The notes below the pieces were generated by a model that saw nothing but the letters and a program-made list of their open reading frames with translations, made no database searches and was not told the origin of the DNA. Shown in pieces: positions 55,701 through 64,000 of a stretch of DNA of 64,000 nucleotides. Source of the stretch: Allacma fusca (taxonomy: Eukaryota > Arthropoda > Collembola > Symphypleona > Sminthuridae); the NCBI GenBank assembly GCA_947179485.1, contig OX359248.1, forward strand, positions 29,087,378 through 29,151,377, in the 5' to 3' direction. Numbering within the stretch: position 1 is the first letter of the stretch; every line of letters starts with the position of its first letter. Both the position numbers and the translations under genes were made by a program.

Positions 55701-58700
55701 AATCAATCAAAGTCTAATTCACTCCACAAAGAATTAAATCATCACTGCGCAGAAAAACTATCAGCATGAAATACCTGAAGCAAAAAACTGAAAAAATTGA
55801 ATAGGTATCTAAATAGTGTGAAACCCACGAGCAATCATGCAGACAGATTGAAAACTCTCTGCCAAGTTACAAGGACGAGTTACACCACACACTACAAACT
55901 TCCAATGACGAAGTTTTATTCAGACCAAAATGTTCATTAGCCCTTAGAAAATAACCATATTTGAATATCATATTAGCTCCTATAGCTACTACTACATTAT
56001 ATAATAATAATTCTGGAAGAATTCATGGACACGTTGTAGTATTCGCACATAATCCTAACATCTTCATGTTCCTATCTTAACTCTGGAGATGCTTCATTTA
56101 CAATGTACCCAAGCACATATGTACATATGTAATTCTAAATAAATCTTAGACCGTTTGTCTCGTAGAGAGAAGGACAAGGAGCTTATTCTACATAAAATTT
56201 CATTCAAGAGTCTTACGCGCGACGGCCTTCTATGAAAACGTACTATATAACACGCCTTACGTATGACATTACTTCAAAATACATGTAATATAGGGATACG
56301 TTGATACGTAATACTAGAAAAAAGGTTGACCTGAGGAGGCTAAATGAAATCATGCATGGTTGTTTTATGCATACGAGCATCCTGAGATTACCAGGATTTT
56401 CTTCTTTCTAAATACAACAAGGTACAGAAATGACGCCGGAATGTTTCACGATTCCTCCCTTACAGTTTGCTAAGCCTATTAGTAAGTTTTTGTGTAGAAG
56501 GTAAAGATATTCCATCTTGAGTGCTCTGTGTGCTGTAGCCTACCCAATTATGCGAAGTTATATTTTTTCTATGTATTATATACAGACTTACAGACACTGG
56601 GAGGGAAAAACGCTCTGAAACTCAACCAACATGTGCTCTTTCGTCTCCATTACTTCAAATACAACCCAGACCCTGTCGTCACCATTCCTTGAGAGACAAG
56701 GTACGTAAAAGTATGGGAGACAATTTAAGCAATCCTATAGTTACTTACACAAGTACTTATACATAAATGCTGACTGTGCTGAATAGGGTCTGAATCATAC
56801 CACAAAATGGTGATTCTTTCAATAATTTTATATCCTATTATATGTAGATAGATACATCCGCCACCCACTCTCTTGGTCTCTTGTGTAGGGTGTATAAAGT
56901 GTAAATGCAACAAAACATAAATGGAATAAATGTTAGTGTGTGTGTGTGTGTCGTTCAGATTTTTTTTAAAGTACAGAGGACCGTATGAAGGGAAGCAGAA
57001 AATCCTTCGGCTTAGTTAGAATAACTTAGAATTCAATAATAAACGACGATATCATGACAGGTAGTAAGGCTCAGGTCCACCAATAACATAACGCTGTGTT
57101 TCCGCACATTTTATCCATAGAATAGAAATCATACTTACTCCATAGTGTACAGATGTACTTATCATCATTTAGCTCACTATTGAAAAGAAAACCTTTGTAC
57201 CATGAACTAGTGTTTACTTCAGCACAAGCTAATAAAGTGCCCATGGAATAGTTTGGGAAGCAAGCAGACGCAAAAATGATAACAGTTTTTTAGCATGTCT
57301 TTGAAGTGAATGTTTAGAATAAACATAATAATGATGTACTTTGCCTTCCGCGGTGTAAAGTACAATCTCCACTGGCAGGAACACTTGTGGAAAATACGAT
57401 GTTAATGCTTCGCACCTTTTCATTTGAATGACAGCGGCAGATATCTAACGTTAGTACATGTACTTACATACATGCACATATTATATAATTACTCTACTTA
57501 TATATTATGTTGCAATAGTAGTCAGACTACTGTTTGAAACGACAGAAATATACTTTTACAACCTCTTAGCATTGAAAGGCTTAATGTTCAGCATCTCGTG
57601 TGCGAAATATTTTTTATTGAGCTATCACGGGCTGCATTTGTAAAGGGTTAATTCACATTCACACATGTGTACATGAAAACTGCATGGGCAATTTAGGGAT
57701 GGTCGTAGGTCGTACCGATACAAGGATACGATACGAAGTTCAAAAACCAAAATAGAGAAATTGTGTCTACAATAAGCCTTGCAAAATATGTCAAGTTATA
57801 CAACCCTAAAATTCTAAAAACGCTTTATAAGTGTATGTTTTAGGGTAAAAATATACACTAAATGAATTTAAAGAAATATTTATGTCTCTTTTATAATGTT
57901 TCGTTTCCCCGTACTTAATTCTGTCTTTGAGTTCAGTTTTGAGCAGTTTAAAAAAAACCAGTTGCAAGACAAACACGTTAAAGAAACTCGGGAAGTGATT
58001 CTGATTTCTAATTAGTGATTTCCATTTCCTTTCAGAGTTTGTGTCCAATACTTGACGAGACTGCCTAGTTATGTTTTATGTCTATCTGAAAAAATACTGA
58101 ATTTTAGCTAAATGCGGATTCATTCCCAAACCCTTCATCAGAATCTCATTCGGAGCAATTCGTGAGAGAAAAATGCATGTTTAAAAAAATAGTAACAATA
58201 GAGTACGCTGTTCAAAAATTTACAGTTAATTATCCTCAACAGAGACAAACAAGTCACATATTTTCCATAATTTTGAAACCATAAGAAAGCTTCCGGAAAG
58301 TATTACATTTCGTATATCATACCGAGTAAAACCGGAATCCCAGTTTTAACTGCAACTAATTCAGGTTAGCTGTTAATTTTGAATTTTGCCCCACTCCCAA
58401 AGTTTCAAGGAAAAAGGGCCCCCGTAATCGTTATGTGTTCATAGAAATAATCTCGGGGCAGTTGGAAAGTAATCACCTTTGATTTGTAGATTTTATATGA
58501 AATTACTCGAATAATTAGATTATTAAAATTCATAAATTTATCGTCAACTGGTTGATTTTTGTTTAAATCAACCAGTTATTTAAATGTAATTACAAAAAGT
58601 TTGGACTATCGTTTTATCGTTCATCCACATGGGTACCGATTATTTTGAACGAGTGACAGCGATATTAACGATATTTCAAAAATGACAAATATGATCATCC

Positions 58701-60658
58701 CTAATAGACATTAAATCCATCGACAACACAAGTGTGGTTTCTAAAAGATTTAATTATCGATAAGACATCACCATGGATTTTCAAAACTTTGGAAACTGAA
58801 CCTCTATTTAACTTGTGCTAATATATATGTACATGCAACATTTCAATCCCTGTCCTGTGCTGAGAAGAAGAGATACGAAAATCATGCAATTAATCTACAC
58901 GAAACCACGGAATCCCCAATACGGTAACTCCTTCATATATGTATTTACCCCTACCAAGTTCTGATTCTGTCTTCCCTGCACTGGCACTAAGTATAAGTAC
59001 ACATATGTACATGCTCGAAAATTGCATTCATGTGTAACATTACTCTGCCGCGGACTCATTAAGTCTAAATTAAATTTAAAATATGGTTAAATTACAGAAA
59101 CATGAAGTGCTCATGGCTACCTAACAATCGTCAACTCGAACCTCTGTAATTAGCGCATATATGTATACTTCGCTCATACAATTTATTAGTCCCGCAGATC
59201 ACAGAGCACAAGAGCCCATTGTGTAATATGTATCCACAAAATAATCAACAAGACTCCTATGTACTCACAAGTCAACAAGCCTCTATCCATTACACGTACA
59301 CACAGTTTGTACTTTACTTATAACATTTACACTCCCCCTGCGGCACATATTAAACACATATAGATACGTGTAGTCATATCTGTGAGACATGTCATCCGCA
59401 TACCCTTCAATATGAGCTTGTTTCCAAGCTGTTGAAGTGAATCCTGCTAAAGTAACGTAACACAAACAACCAATTTAAATAGAACAAAAATCCATTCACT
59501 TGGAACACTCCGCTCCAAACATCACCCAAAGTAATGCTCATATAAATTCAATTTACCACTAATAAATCACTAAGCCAAGTCAAAATTTCTACACACATAC
59601 TATCAAAACAACAATTTCCCTCCCATTCCCTACACTCAAGTTCCCACGATCTCACTCATTTAATTAACCAAATCCATTAATCCCCAGCAGTAGTGTAGAG
59701 CCACACGAGCCATCATTTATTTTTACAAAATCGTCTCTTCAAAATACCATTCATGAAGGTAATGTCACAAGTCTGTCACACAACATTGACACTAAATTAC
59801 ATCTCCGCTACCTCATCCCCTCCCTTCTTTGGAATCATTCCTCCTTAAAATAAACTCTCTAAAACTAATAAATTCAAACTCACACCGACAATACTCTAAT
59901 TTAAACAGAGTCTCACGAAGTTAAGGTGGGGCCTTACGAAGTACTTGTACTCATACATACAGACAGCCCCCACTGAAACAAATAAATCCCCCACTTTCCC
60001 ACGCCTTTCCACACAAATACCCCTTTACAATGTTCCATTAACAATAACATTTTTCTAATGACTTACAACTTACGTTCCCAAAAATCCCATAATGCCGAAC
60101 AAGAACTACAAGCTAACTTACATACACACGTCATATCATTTGTAACACAACTCCGAGCCAAGTTCAAGAACATTGTTCAAAAGAAAGCTCATTTCTTAAT
60201 AATCCCACATTTAATAATTATTACAGCTCTTAAAAATTACTTCCACACTAATAATTACATACCCAGAATTTTTTTCCCTTTACTCTCACTCCCTCGAACT
60301 GCATCATCAACCAACATATGCGGTTTCAATGCTACTATGCACTTCACACACATTTTTACCCTTAACTCTAGTCTCCAAGTATTGATTCTACATAAATACA
60401 AACAACTGTAACCTTTGCATCTGTAAAAATACACCTTCGCATCTGTCTTATGAAGAACAGTTCTTGATGTTAAGAACAAGTCCCAGACGCTCTGACTTAA
60501 TGTTAATAGAGCCAGAATTGCGCCATATACAATTAATCTCGGGAATATAATCTCTTCCATATACTTTGAATAAATTCACTTACCTTTAAATATGTTTCCG
60601 GAAGATACTTGCACTGTTTCACGAGTGAGATCCATTCATCCAATTCAGAATTTGACAT
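46519..60658 (-). CDS. PPP6C: Serine/threonine-protein phosphatase 6 catalytic subunit (complete gene, six coding exons)
   Basis: Six minus-strand exons join in phase to 307 codons (human PPP6C, as I recall, is 305): 60658-60584, 48497-48402, 48150-47943, 47769-47690, 47374-47104 and 46712-46519. All introns are GT-AG. PPP6C/PpV dephosphorylates Ser/Thr within the PP6 holoenzyme with SAPS and ankyrin subunits (family knowledge). All metal-binding motifs are present: GDIHGQ (52-57), GDFVDRG (80-86), the LRGNHESR signature (110-117), CVHGG and RAHQLV. The C-terminus, [15 protein letters not shown], keeps the PYFL ending typical of PP6 rather than the PP4 or PP2A form; the last Leu is the methylated residue in this family. 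Intron 1 is about 12.1 kb and contains a CD36-family gene on the same strand. PP4 and PP2A are less likely from KYLPE and the tail. Confidence 0.95.
46713..47103 (-). other. PP6 intron 5
   Basis: AT-rich intron of 391 bases, donor GTATTT and acceptor TTAACAG. Nothing else is seen in it. Confidence 0.9.
47104..47374 (-). CDS. PPP6C: PP6 coding exon 5
   Basis: Runs from [15 protein letters not shown] to HQLVNEG, residues 154-243 plus the first base of 244. It contains the metal-binding His of CVHGG and of RAHQLV, and the LVWSDPDE and [10 protein letters not shown] blocks typical of the PP2A family. Acceptor is CTTTAG, donor G|GTATTT. Confidence 0.95.
47375..47689 (-). other. PP6 intron 4
   Basis: Intron of 315 bases with donor GTAAGT and acceptor CTTTAG. 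Nothing else is seen in it. Confidence 0.9.
47690..47769 (-). CDS. PPP6C: PP6 coding exon 4 (80 bp)
   Basis: A short exon found by frame and homology: acceptor AATGCAG, then [26 protein letters not shown], and donor GTAAGT. The split Asp codon (G|AT) joins it to exon 3. The motif matches the KYGN.AW...VFD..T.AA block of PPP6C. It contributes residues 127-153 and has no start codon of its own. Confidence 0.93.
47943..48150 (-). CDS. PPP6C: PP6 coding exon 3 (phosphatase signature)
   Basis: Runs from [20 protein letters not shown] through [14 protein letters not shown] to [18 protein letters not shown], residues 58-126 plus one base. It holds the PP2A-family signature LRGNHESR and the metal-bridging Asp of GDFVDRG. 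Acceptor is GTCTAG, donor GTGAGG. Confidence 0.95.
48402..48497 (-). CDS. PPP6C: PP6 coding exon 2
   Basis: A 96-base exon of 32 codons, from [20 protein letters not shown] to VCGDIHGQ (residues 26-57), with the first metal-binding motif GDIHG. Acceptor is ATTCCAG, donor GTAAGA; it is phase 0 at both ends. It is the downstream border of the 12.1-kb intron. Confidence 0.93.
48498..49902 (-). other. PP6 intron 1, 3' part, downstream of the nested CD36-family gene
   Basis: Intronic and non-coding. It includes a minus-strand A11 run (T11 on +, 49828-49838) about 65 bases past the CD36-family stop codon. An AATATA hexamer at 49872-49867, 28 bases before that run, could be that gene's poly(A) signal. 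No other gene is seen. Confidence 0.6.
49903..51366 (-). CDS. CD36/SR-B/LIMP-2 family scavenger receptor, single exon
   Basis: A complete 487-codon frame with no intron. I choose the ATG at 51366 (AAAATGC context); an in-frame TGA lies nine codons upstream. Family knowledge: CD36-type receptors bind and move lipids, lipoproteins or carotenoids at the plasma or lysosomal membrane, and in insects include NinaD, Santa-maria, Croquemort and SNMP. The sequence shows a short N-terminal tail, membrane span at about 4-31, a large ectodomain and a second span at about 453-472 with a 15-residue cytoplasmic tail. There are nine N-glycosylation sequons and exactly six ectodomain cysteines (GDTC, ADLC, ACFC, YTGC, LSAC), the number that forms three disulfides in this family. 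[23 protein letters not shown] and YPVLWADEG are family blocks. It is about the usual length. It lies on the same strand inside PP6 intron 1. The subfamily and ligand are not resolved. Confidence 0.95.
   Translation of the reverse strand: MQKVPAILVGLGLGLLILTIVMGWVVIPGVIKGKISEKVRLVNGTQTWERWSDITTPIFMNIYIFNTTNPDEVSEGGKPVLEEFGPYVYEEKRVKIDIELNEANNTVSYRQPIKYFFRPDLSNGTEEDEFIVINMPLVVLATRAASLGFFEQIFLSGVIEQHHEDEKLFSKVTAGQLTYHGRYVPMMKTLEEATGKAPLRNFTFGVFFPKNGSDEGVLEVNTGVEDSADFGRVVSWKGQASLDFWKGDTCNMINGTDGSLFPPFVERDRIVRLFSADLCRSLYLKYTNDYEYKGLTGYQFSAPREMLEGALDNLNNACFCVTPGNNYTGCLKTGAIQLSACRNGAPIIMSTPHFFDGDEEYVNMSIGLKPDRERHLTYITLEPNTGLMIKAHKRIQVNVYLEPNTVSEHFTNVPTMIYPVLWADEGAVMSETTREAITKMVLKPMNIVEIGKWVLLGLSCTLIAAGLIVYMVQSSKHEYKAARTSEK
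51505..51525. repeat. (TAG)n microsatellite
   Basis: Seven TAG units, about 140 bases upstream of the CD36-family start codon. Further short TAG/AGT runs lie at 52265-52282 and near 52655. Confidence 0.9.
52161..52202. repeat. Pentanucleotide array, GTTCT grading into GTTCA
   Basis: About eight five-base units: first GTTCT, then GTTCA, with one GTTTA variant. The change of unit along the array suggests slippage that spread a point variant. Confidence 0.9.
52265..52282. repeat. (AGT)n microsatellite
   Basis: Six uninterrupted AGT units. Confidence 0.9.
54925..55365. mobile_element. Possible short hAT-like element (weak)
   Basis: The left end TAGAGATGCGAATGATCC and the reverse complement of the right end (TAGTGGTGGAACTGATCC) match at 13 of 18 positions and both run on into GGTCC-containing sequence. 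This resembles terminal repeats of short hAT elements beginning TAG. The flanking eight bases (CTCTGTTA and TAGAGAGC) do not match, so there is no target-site duplication. It may be old or a chance similarity. Confidence 0.25.
56937..56951. repeat. (GT)n microsatellite
   Basis: Short uninterrupted GT run in PP6 intron 1. Confidence 0.85.
57694..58703. mobile_element. Probable degraded hAT-like element
   Basis: The left end TAGGGATGGTCGTA and the reverse complement of the right end (TAGGGATGATCATA) match at 12 of 14 bases and start with TAG as hAT ends often do. Next to both ends are CGATA-type motifs (CGATACGATACG on the left, CGATATTAACGATA on the right), common in insect hAT elements. The element would be 1,010 bp, with no recognisable transposase. 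The adjacent eight bases (GGGCAATT and ATAGACAT) do not match, so the insertion is old or one boundary is wrong. It contains the hairpin at 58546-58577. Confidence 0.4.
58546..58577. repeat. Perfect 13-bp inverted repeat (hairpin)
   Basis: AACTGGTTGATTT and AAATCAACCAGTT are exact reverse complements around six bases (TTGTTT). It lies inside the probable degraded hAT-like element, toward its right side. Confidence 0.9.
60584..60658 (-). CDS. PPP6C: PP6 coding exon 1 (start codon, 25 codons)
   Basis: ATG at 60658-60656 with G at -3, then [20 protein letters not shown] and a strong donor AAG|GTAAGT at 60584. The W.......CKYLPE...LK block matches the N-terminus of PP6/PpV proteins, and phase 0 joins it to KLC at exon 2. 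It is 12.1 kb from exon 2, so automatic annotation could miss it. An acceptor-like TATGACAG lies just before the start codon, so a non-coding 5' exon further right is possible. Confidence 0.9.
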
Positions 60659-61418
60659 GTCTCTCTGTCATACAATAAAATTCAACAGGACTAATAATAA
60701 ACAATCTATCAAAATGATTTTTCCACAAAAAAAAATCAACTCGCACGGAGTATTTCCGAGGTTTCTTTTGATACTCCTACGATTTTAAATCAGCCGCTCA
60801 GGGCCAGCCTCAAAGGACATGTGTGAGAGGGATAGAGTCAAGGGCAGGGTTTAGTCCTTCATTTAGTAAGTTCGTGTTGGGAAGATACTATATGGCAGTA
60901 AATAGTTCTAAAGATCGTGATAAAAAAAAATTCAAAAAGACGCAATATACAGGATTCAGTCATTGTAAATATAAGTAAGTACTAAAGTATCAATTGCAGA
61001 CATGTCAAGCTAGAATGTACTCATTTGCTCATGTTATGTACTCTGTATTGACAGAGCCCCATGTTATGTTCCTTTCGTGCTAAATGCTGATGCTAAAGGT
61101 GTTTATGTAATAATTCTTAAGTTGAGTAATAAACTGCTCATAATCTCTCCTCTGTATGACTAATATCTCTGGCCAATATCCTTACTTTTACGACCGTTAC
61201 TACAGGCCCAATGAAGGATTAAATAAGTTAAAATTATAAGTGAAATATTTCTACACCCAGAGTATAATAATATGAGTATGTACTTACTCGGGAAGACCTC
61301 AAGCTGAAAAAAAAAATTCTTTGGAATCAAATCTTTTAAAGTTGTAACAGAAGCTTTAAGATTATATACTTGACCCGTGTGGATGATCTTGGTATGTGCA
61401 TGTATGATATTTATGTAT

Positions 61419-61490
61419 GGCTAATGGCAAAGGGCTAATGGGAAATGTTGCAAATGGGTAATGAAGAAACATTAGCAAAGGCTAATTCTG
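61419..61490 (+). repeat. Degenerate short tandem motif
   Basis: GGCTAATGGCAAAG followed by GGCTAATGGGAAATG, then looser GGGTAATG and GGCTAATTCTG copies. The units are not exact; function unknown. Confidence 0.5.
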
Positions 61491-62136
61491 TAGGAACATG
61501 CTCTGCAATCGCCGGGCCATGTCTCAAATTTCCCCAAAACTTTATATCAGCGTGAGGGGGCGAAGGGAATTTTGTAATAATTGTAATTTATTGGTGTACA
61601 ATATTAAGTGATAGGCTTGTTAAAGAAAAATATTAGGTTTCATTTTTAACTGAACATGGACTGAGACAGTGGGAGAGGATTTATTTTATTTAACGTGGGA
61701 TTTGGTAGACGTTCTGTGGGGTTTAGGTATAGTAGTCTTGGAGTTGAAAGGTAGTTGGGATTATCGGGAACTTTTAAAGGACAAAATGGATAATGGGCAG
61801 AGGAAGTAAATATAGCTTTGACAAAATGTTGGGGATCTTATTTAGTGAAAAATACAAATTTTATCTGCTGATAAGATCACGGCCAGTAGTTTGCTCTGTC
61901 CGGTGCAAAAACCTTTTATGTGTAAAGGTGAGGCTTTGGAAGGCAAACGAGAGATAATTGCTATTTGAATTTATTTTCGTCTCTACGTATACTTACTTAT
62001 CAGTGTATCTTATTTGCTTGGAGATAGCATGGAGTATAAACACCCAAATTATAATTTTGAATGGTAAGAGTATAATATCTACAAGTGTAACAACAAACTA
62101 TTGCTTGCATTTGACAAACTTTTAGATTAGACCGTA

Positions 62137-62144
62137 GCAGCAGG
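62137..62144. repeat. Target-site duplication, left copy
   Basis: GCAGCAGG, identical to the right copy at 63062-63069. It directly abuts the transposon end. Confidence 0.9.
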
Positions 62145-63061
62145 TAGTGCCCCTCATGGGTACAGGTACTACCCGGGTATTTGGGTACAGGTACAGGTAA
62201 AGGTAAATACTGGGTAATATTTTTTGTACCCAAACAGAATTGGTAAATTCTGGGTACAAGCCAATTTTACCTAAATATTGGGCACATTTACGGGTAAAGG
62301 TACAGGTACAAAGAAAACATGAAACGGTTTTTACCTGACAGGAACAGGTACAGCTCCAAAAGTACCTGTACCCGTTCAGAAAATACCTGATTCATACAAG
62401 GTACTTTTTTATTATCTGCTTGCGTCCCCTATTGCATAAAACTGAATTAAAGTTTTTTTTCCATGACATTCTCGTGCCACTCCATTCAACAGTCTTCCAC
62501 TGCATGCTCGTTTCCGTGTCATGAAATGAGATTCCATATAAATGTGTTCTAGCATTCCACCGACAGACGATTCCATAGGAGATACCATTAGAAAATGCTT
62601 CTAATTCTGTCTAAAAGCATGGATAAAGATCAAATGTGCAGAGTTCAGAAGTACTAAAATGACATGGAAATGGATGCAAGATTGATGGCTGGAATCTCAA
62701 GTAGTTAATAATTTTAGCCGTATTCAATTTTTTGAAAAACGTGATGTAATAGATTAAAGGGGAATAAATTGGAGCACATTACTAGAATAATTTTTTAAAA
62801 CTAAATTCGCATCATCATAAAAAGTACCCGGGTAGGTAAAACCAAGTACCTGGGTAAAGGTAAAAATTCGGGTACTTTTTGGGTACAGGTATTTTTCAGG
62901 AACAGGTAAAAGTTAAAAAAAAGGTTTGGGTACAGGTACCTTCATTCACGTATTAGGTACTTCAAAGAAGGTACAGGTAAAGGTACAATATTCTGAAGTA
63001 CCCATATTTGGGTACAGGTACAGGTACAGGTACCACGTTTTAGTACCCATGAGGTGCACTA
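62145..63061. mobile_element. Non-autonomous hAT-type DNA transposon
   Basis: The left end TAGTGCCCCTCATGGGTAC (62145-62163) and the reverse complement of the right end (TAGTGCACCTCATGGGTAC, 63043-63061) agree at 18 of 19 bases. An exact 8-bp direct repeat, GCAGCAGG, flanks the element at 62137-62144 and 63062-63069. An 8-bp duplication and ends starting TAGTG are diagnostic of the hAT superfamily (family knowledge). At 917 bp with no long open frame it cannot encode a transposase, so it would be moved by one made elsewhere. Both subterminal parts are packed with GGTACA and GGTAAA motifs, more than a dozen in the left 270 bases, probably transposase-binding repeats; the middle part is unique AT-rich sequence. 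The intact duplication suggests a fairly recent insertion. Confidence 0.9.
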
Positions 63062-63316
63062 GCAGCAGGTATTCCACAAAAACATCATGTTATTCATGAG
63101 CTCGGTGTTGGAAGGGGTTTCCGTTGAGGCATTATTAATATTACTTTCATGGATTTCGGTGGGAAAGAGATTCTGATTATGAGTTAATGTTTTAAAATTC
63201 TTTCTACATGCAAGAGATTTGAGATTGATAAAGCTACAAATATTCTGTAGAAACTCGGACCCCTCTTCGTCTGTAAAGTGATAGGTTTGTTGAACAAAAA
63301 TCTTCAAGTTCTTGCA
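63059..63316 (-). CDS. Possible coding exon cut by the hAT insertion (weak)
   Basis: After an acceptor-like TTTTTTTAAAG on the minus strand, 85 codons stay open (CKNLKIFVQQTYHFTDEEGS and onward to MFLWNTCC), then end in TAG supplied by the transposon's own first bases. Without the insertion the frame would have continued only four more codons (Tyr-Gly-Leu-Ile) to TAA. The composition is protein-like (mixed charged and polar residues), but no family is recognised and there is no initiating ATG nearby. It could be a 3'-terminal exon of a gene to the right, or chance. Confidence 0.2.
   Translation of the reverse strand, partial: CKNLKIFVQQTYHFTDEEGSEFLQNICSFINLKSLACRKNFKTLTHNQNLFPTEIHESNINNASTETPSNTELMNNMMFLWNTCC
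63062..63069. repeat. Target-site duplication, right copy
   Basis: GCAGCAGG, identical to the left copy at 62137-62144. Confidence 0.9.
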
Positions 63317-64000
63317 CTTTAAAAAAATCAAAGCATTAATGTTTCTTGTTCAATTTCCAATTTCCGTCATGATGAACCACCAACGCAGCAACGCAACGGC
63401 ATCTTACAGTCAGGTCAACTATGTATCCATATACTAGATTTGACAATAAAGTCAGAGGAAAAATATGAGATGAGTCATGAAATAGTGTCAATAAATCCCC
63501 ACATAAAAATCTGTATGTATTGCATATCTGTATGTAAATATCTGGTTTTGAATTTGGGCTACATATAGCAAGAAAATTCCGCCCAAGTAAGTAATATTTA
63601 TTATTAAAATGCTGTGTCATTAATTCTCAGTGCGTTAGTCACTTAGTATTATGCATATTACATTGCAATGATTATTACTGAGTTATGGGACCTAAGATAA
63701 AATTATTAACGAAGTTCTGTAGAAGTGGACATTTTATTAATTACTCATGTAAATATGGGTATGCATTTTATTATTCTATTAACAACAAAGTTTATGAAAA
63801 CTTACTGACATTGTAGTTTACTCTCAAGTTGTATTTAATGAATTGAAATCATGATGAATCTTGACATATGTTTGACATGAGAAATCAGGTTATGACTCAC
63901 TGAGAGACTGAACCCAGTAATTAAATTTATTCATGAGTTTATTGTTGTTTCACTGTGACACTACAAGGAGAAGAGAAACAATATTATTTTTCCCAGATTC
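63317..64000. other. Non-coding or unrecognised
   Basis: AT-rich sequence to the window edge. I see no supported gene, RNA or clear repeat. Confidence 0.4.

Larger units (their letters stand above)
51367..60583 (-). other. PP6 intron 1, 5' part, upstream of the nested CD36-family gene
   Basis: Non-coding. It should hold the CD36-family promoter and 5' UTR. Weak candidates are a TATATAT at 51927-51933 next to TGAGTCA (an AP-1-type site) at 51933-51939, about 560 bases upstream of the start codon. It also holds TAG and GTTCW repeats, two possible hAT-like elements (54925-55365 and 57694-58703), a GT tract at 56937, and a strongly C-over-G stretch on the + strand from about 59400 to 60560. No further exon was found. 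Confidence 0.55.
60659..62144. other. PP6 5' flank; G/T-rich stretch on the + strand
   Basis: No coding exon is recognised. The PP6 promoter and 5' UTR must be here. From about 60760 to 62050 the + strand is strongly G over C, the reverse of the PP6 intron side. A degenerate tandem motif (GGCTAATGGCAAAG and variants) lies at 61419-61490. Confidence 0.5.

Noticed and set aside
60058-60411. A 117-codon + strand frame in PP6 intron 1.
   Set aside because: It sits in a strongly C/A-biased stretch that lacks the purine-rich stop codons by composition; the predicted peptide is low-complexity and matches nothing.
1-64000. CRISPR arrays, operons, ribosome binding sites and other prokaryotic features.
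   Set aside because: The window is clearly animal nuclear DNA (spliced genes, pol III tRNA gene, microsatellites); regular direct repeats with unique spacers were not seen.

Overview
The window is nuclear DNA of an animal, most likely an arthropod. It is AT-rich and intron-rich, with GT-AG introns, many CT, GT, ATAC and TAG microsatellites, and long non-coding stretches. The closest comparisons I can make from memory are with arthropod and vertebrate proteins (PpV/PPP6C, CD36/SR-B); I cannot name the species. A crustacean such as a copepod is possible but unproven.

Layout. From 1 to 15752 there is no gene I can support; this is probably intron or upstream sequence of the next gene. From 15753 to 19378 (+) lies a very long 3'-terminal coding exon of a type I membrane protein. 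It carries kelch-like blades, a long Ser/Thr-rich stalk, one membrane span and a short tyrosine-containing tail; its 5' exon(s) were not found. From 19379 to 46518 the sequence is essentially non-coding, with microsatellites and one intact tRNA-Asp(GUC) gene at 35391-35462. From 46519 to 60658 (-) is a complete six-exon gene for the catalytic subunit of protein phosphatase 6. Its first coding exon (25 codons) is separated from the rest by an intron of about 12.1 kb. Inside that intron, on the same strand, sits a complete single-exon CD36/SR-B-family receptor gene (49903-51366). From 60659 to the end the sequence is non-coding. It includes a clean non-autonomous hAT-type transposon (62145-63061) with 19-bp terminal inverted repeats and an exact 8-bp target-site duplication.

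Functionally the three protein genes look unrelated: a PP2A-family signalling phosphatase, a lipid or lipoprotein scavenger receptor, and an adhesion-like kelch receptor. The arrangement is the main interest: the intronless CD36-family gene nested in the PP6 intron, a strand-composition switch at the PP6 5' end that may mark a bidirectional promoter, and several hAT-like elements clustered in and next to the PP6 locus. Gene models rest on my reading of splice sites and remembered family sequences; no database search was run.
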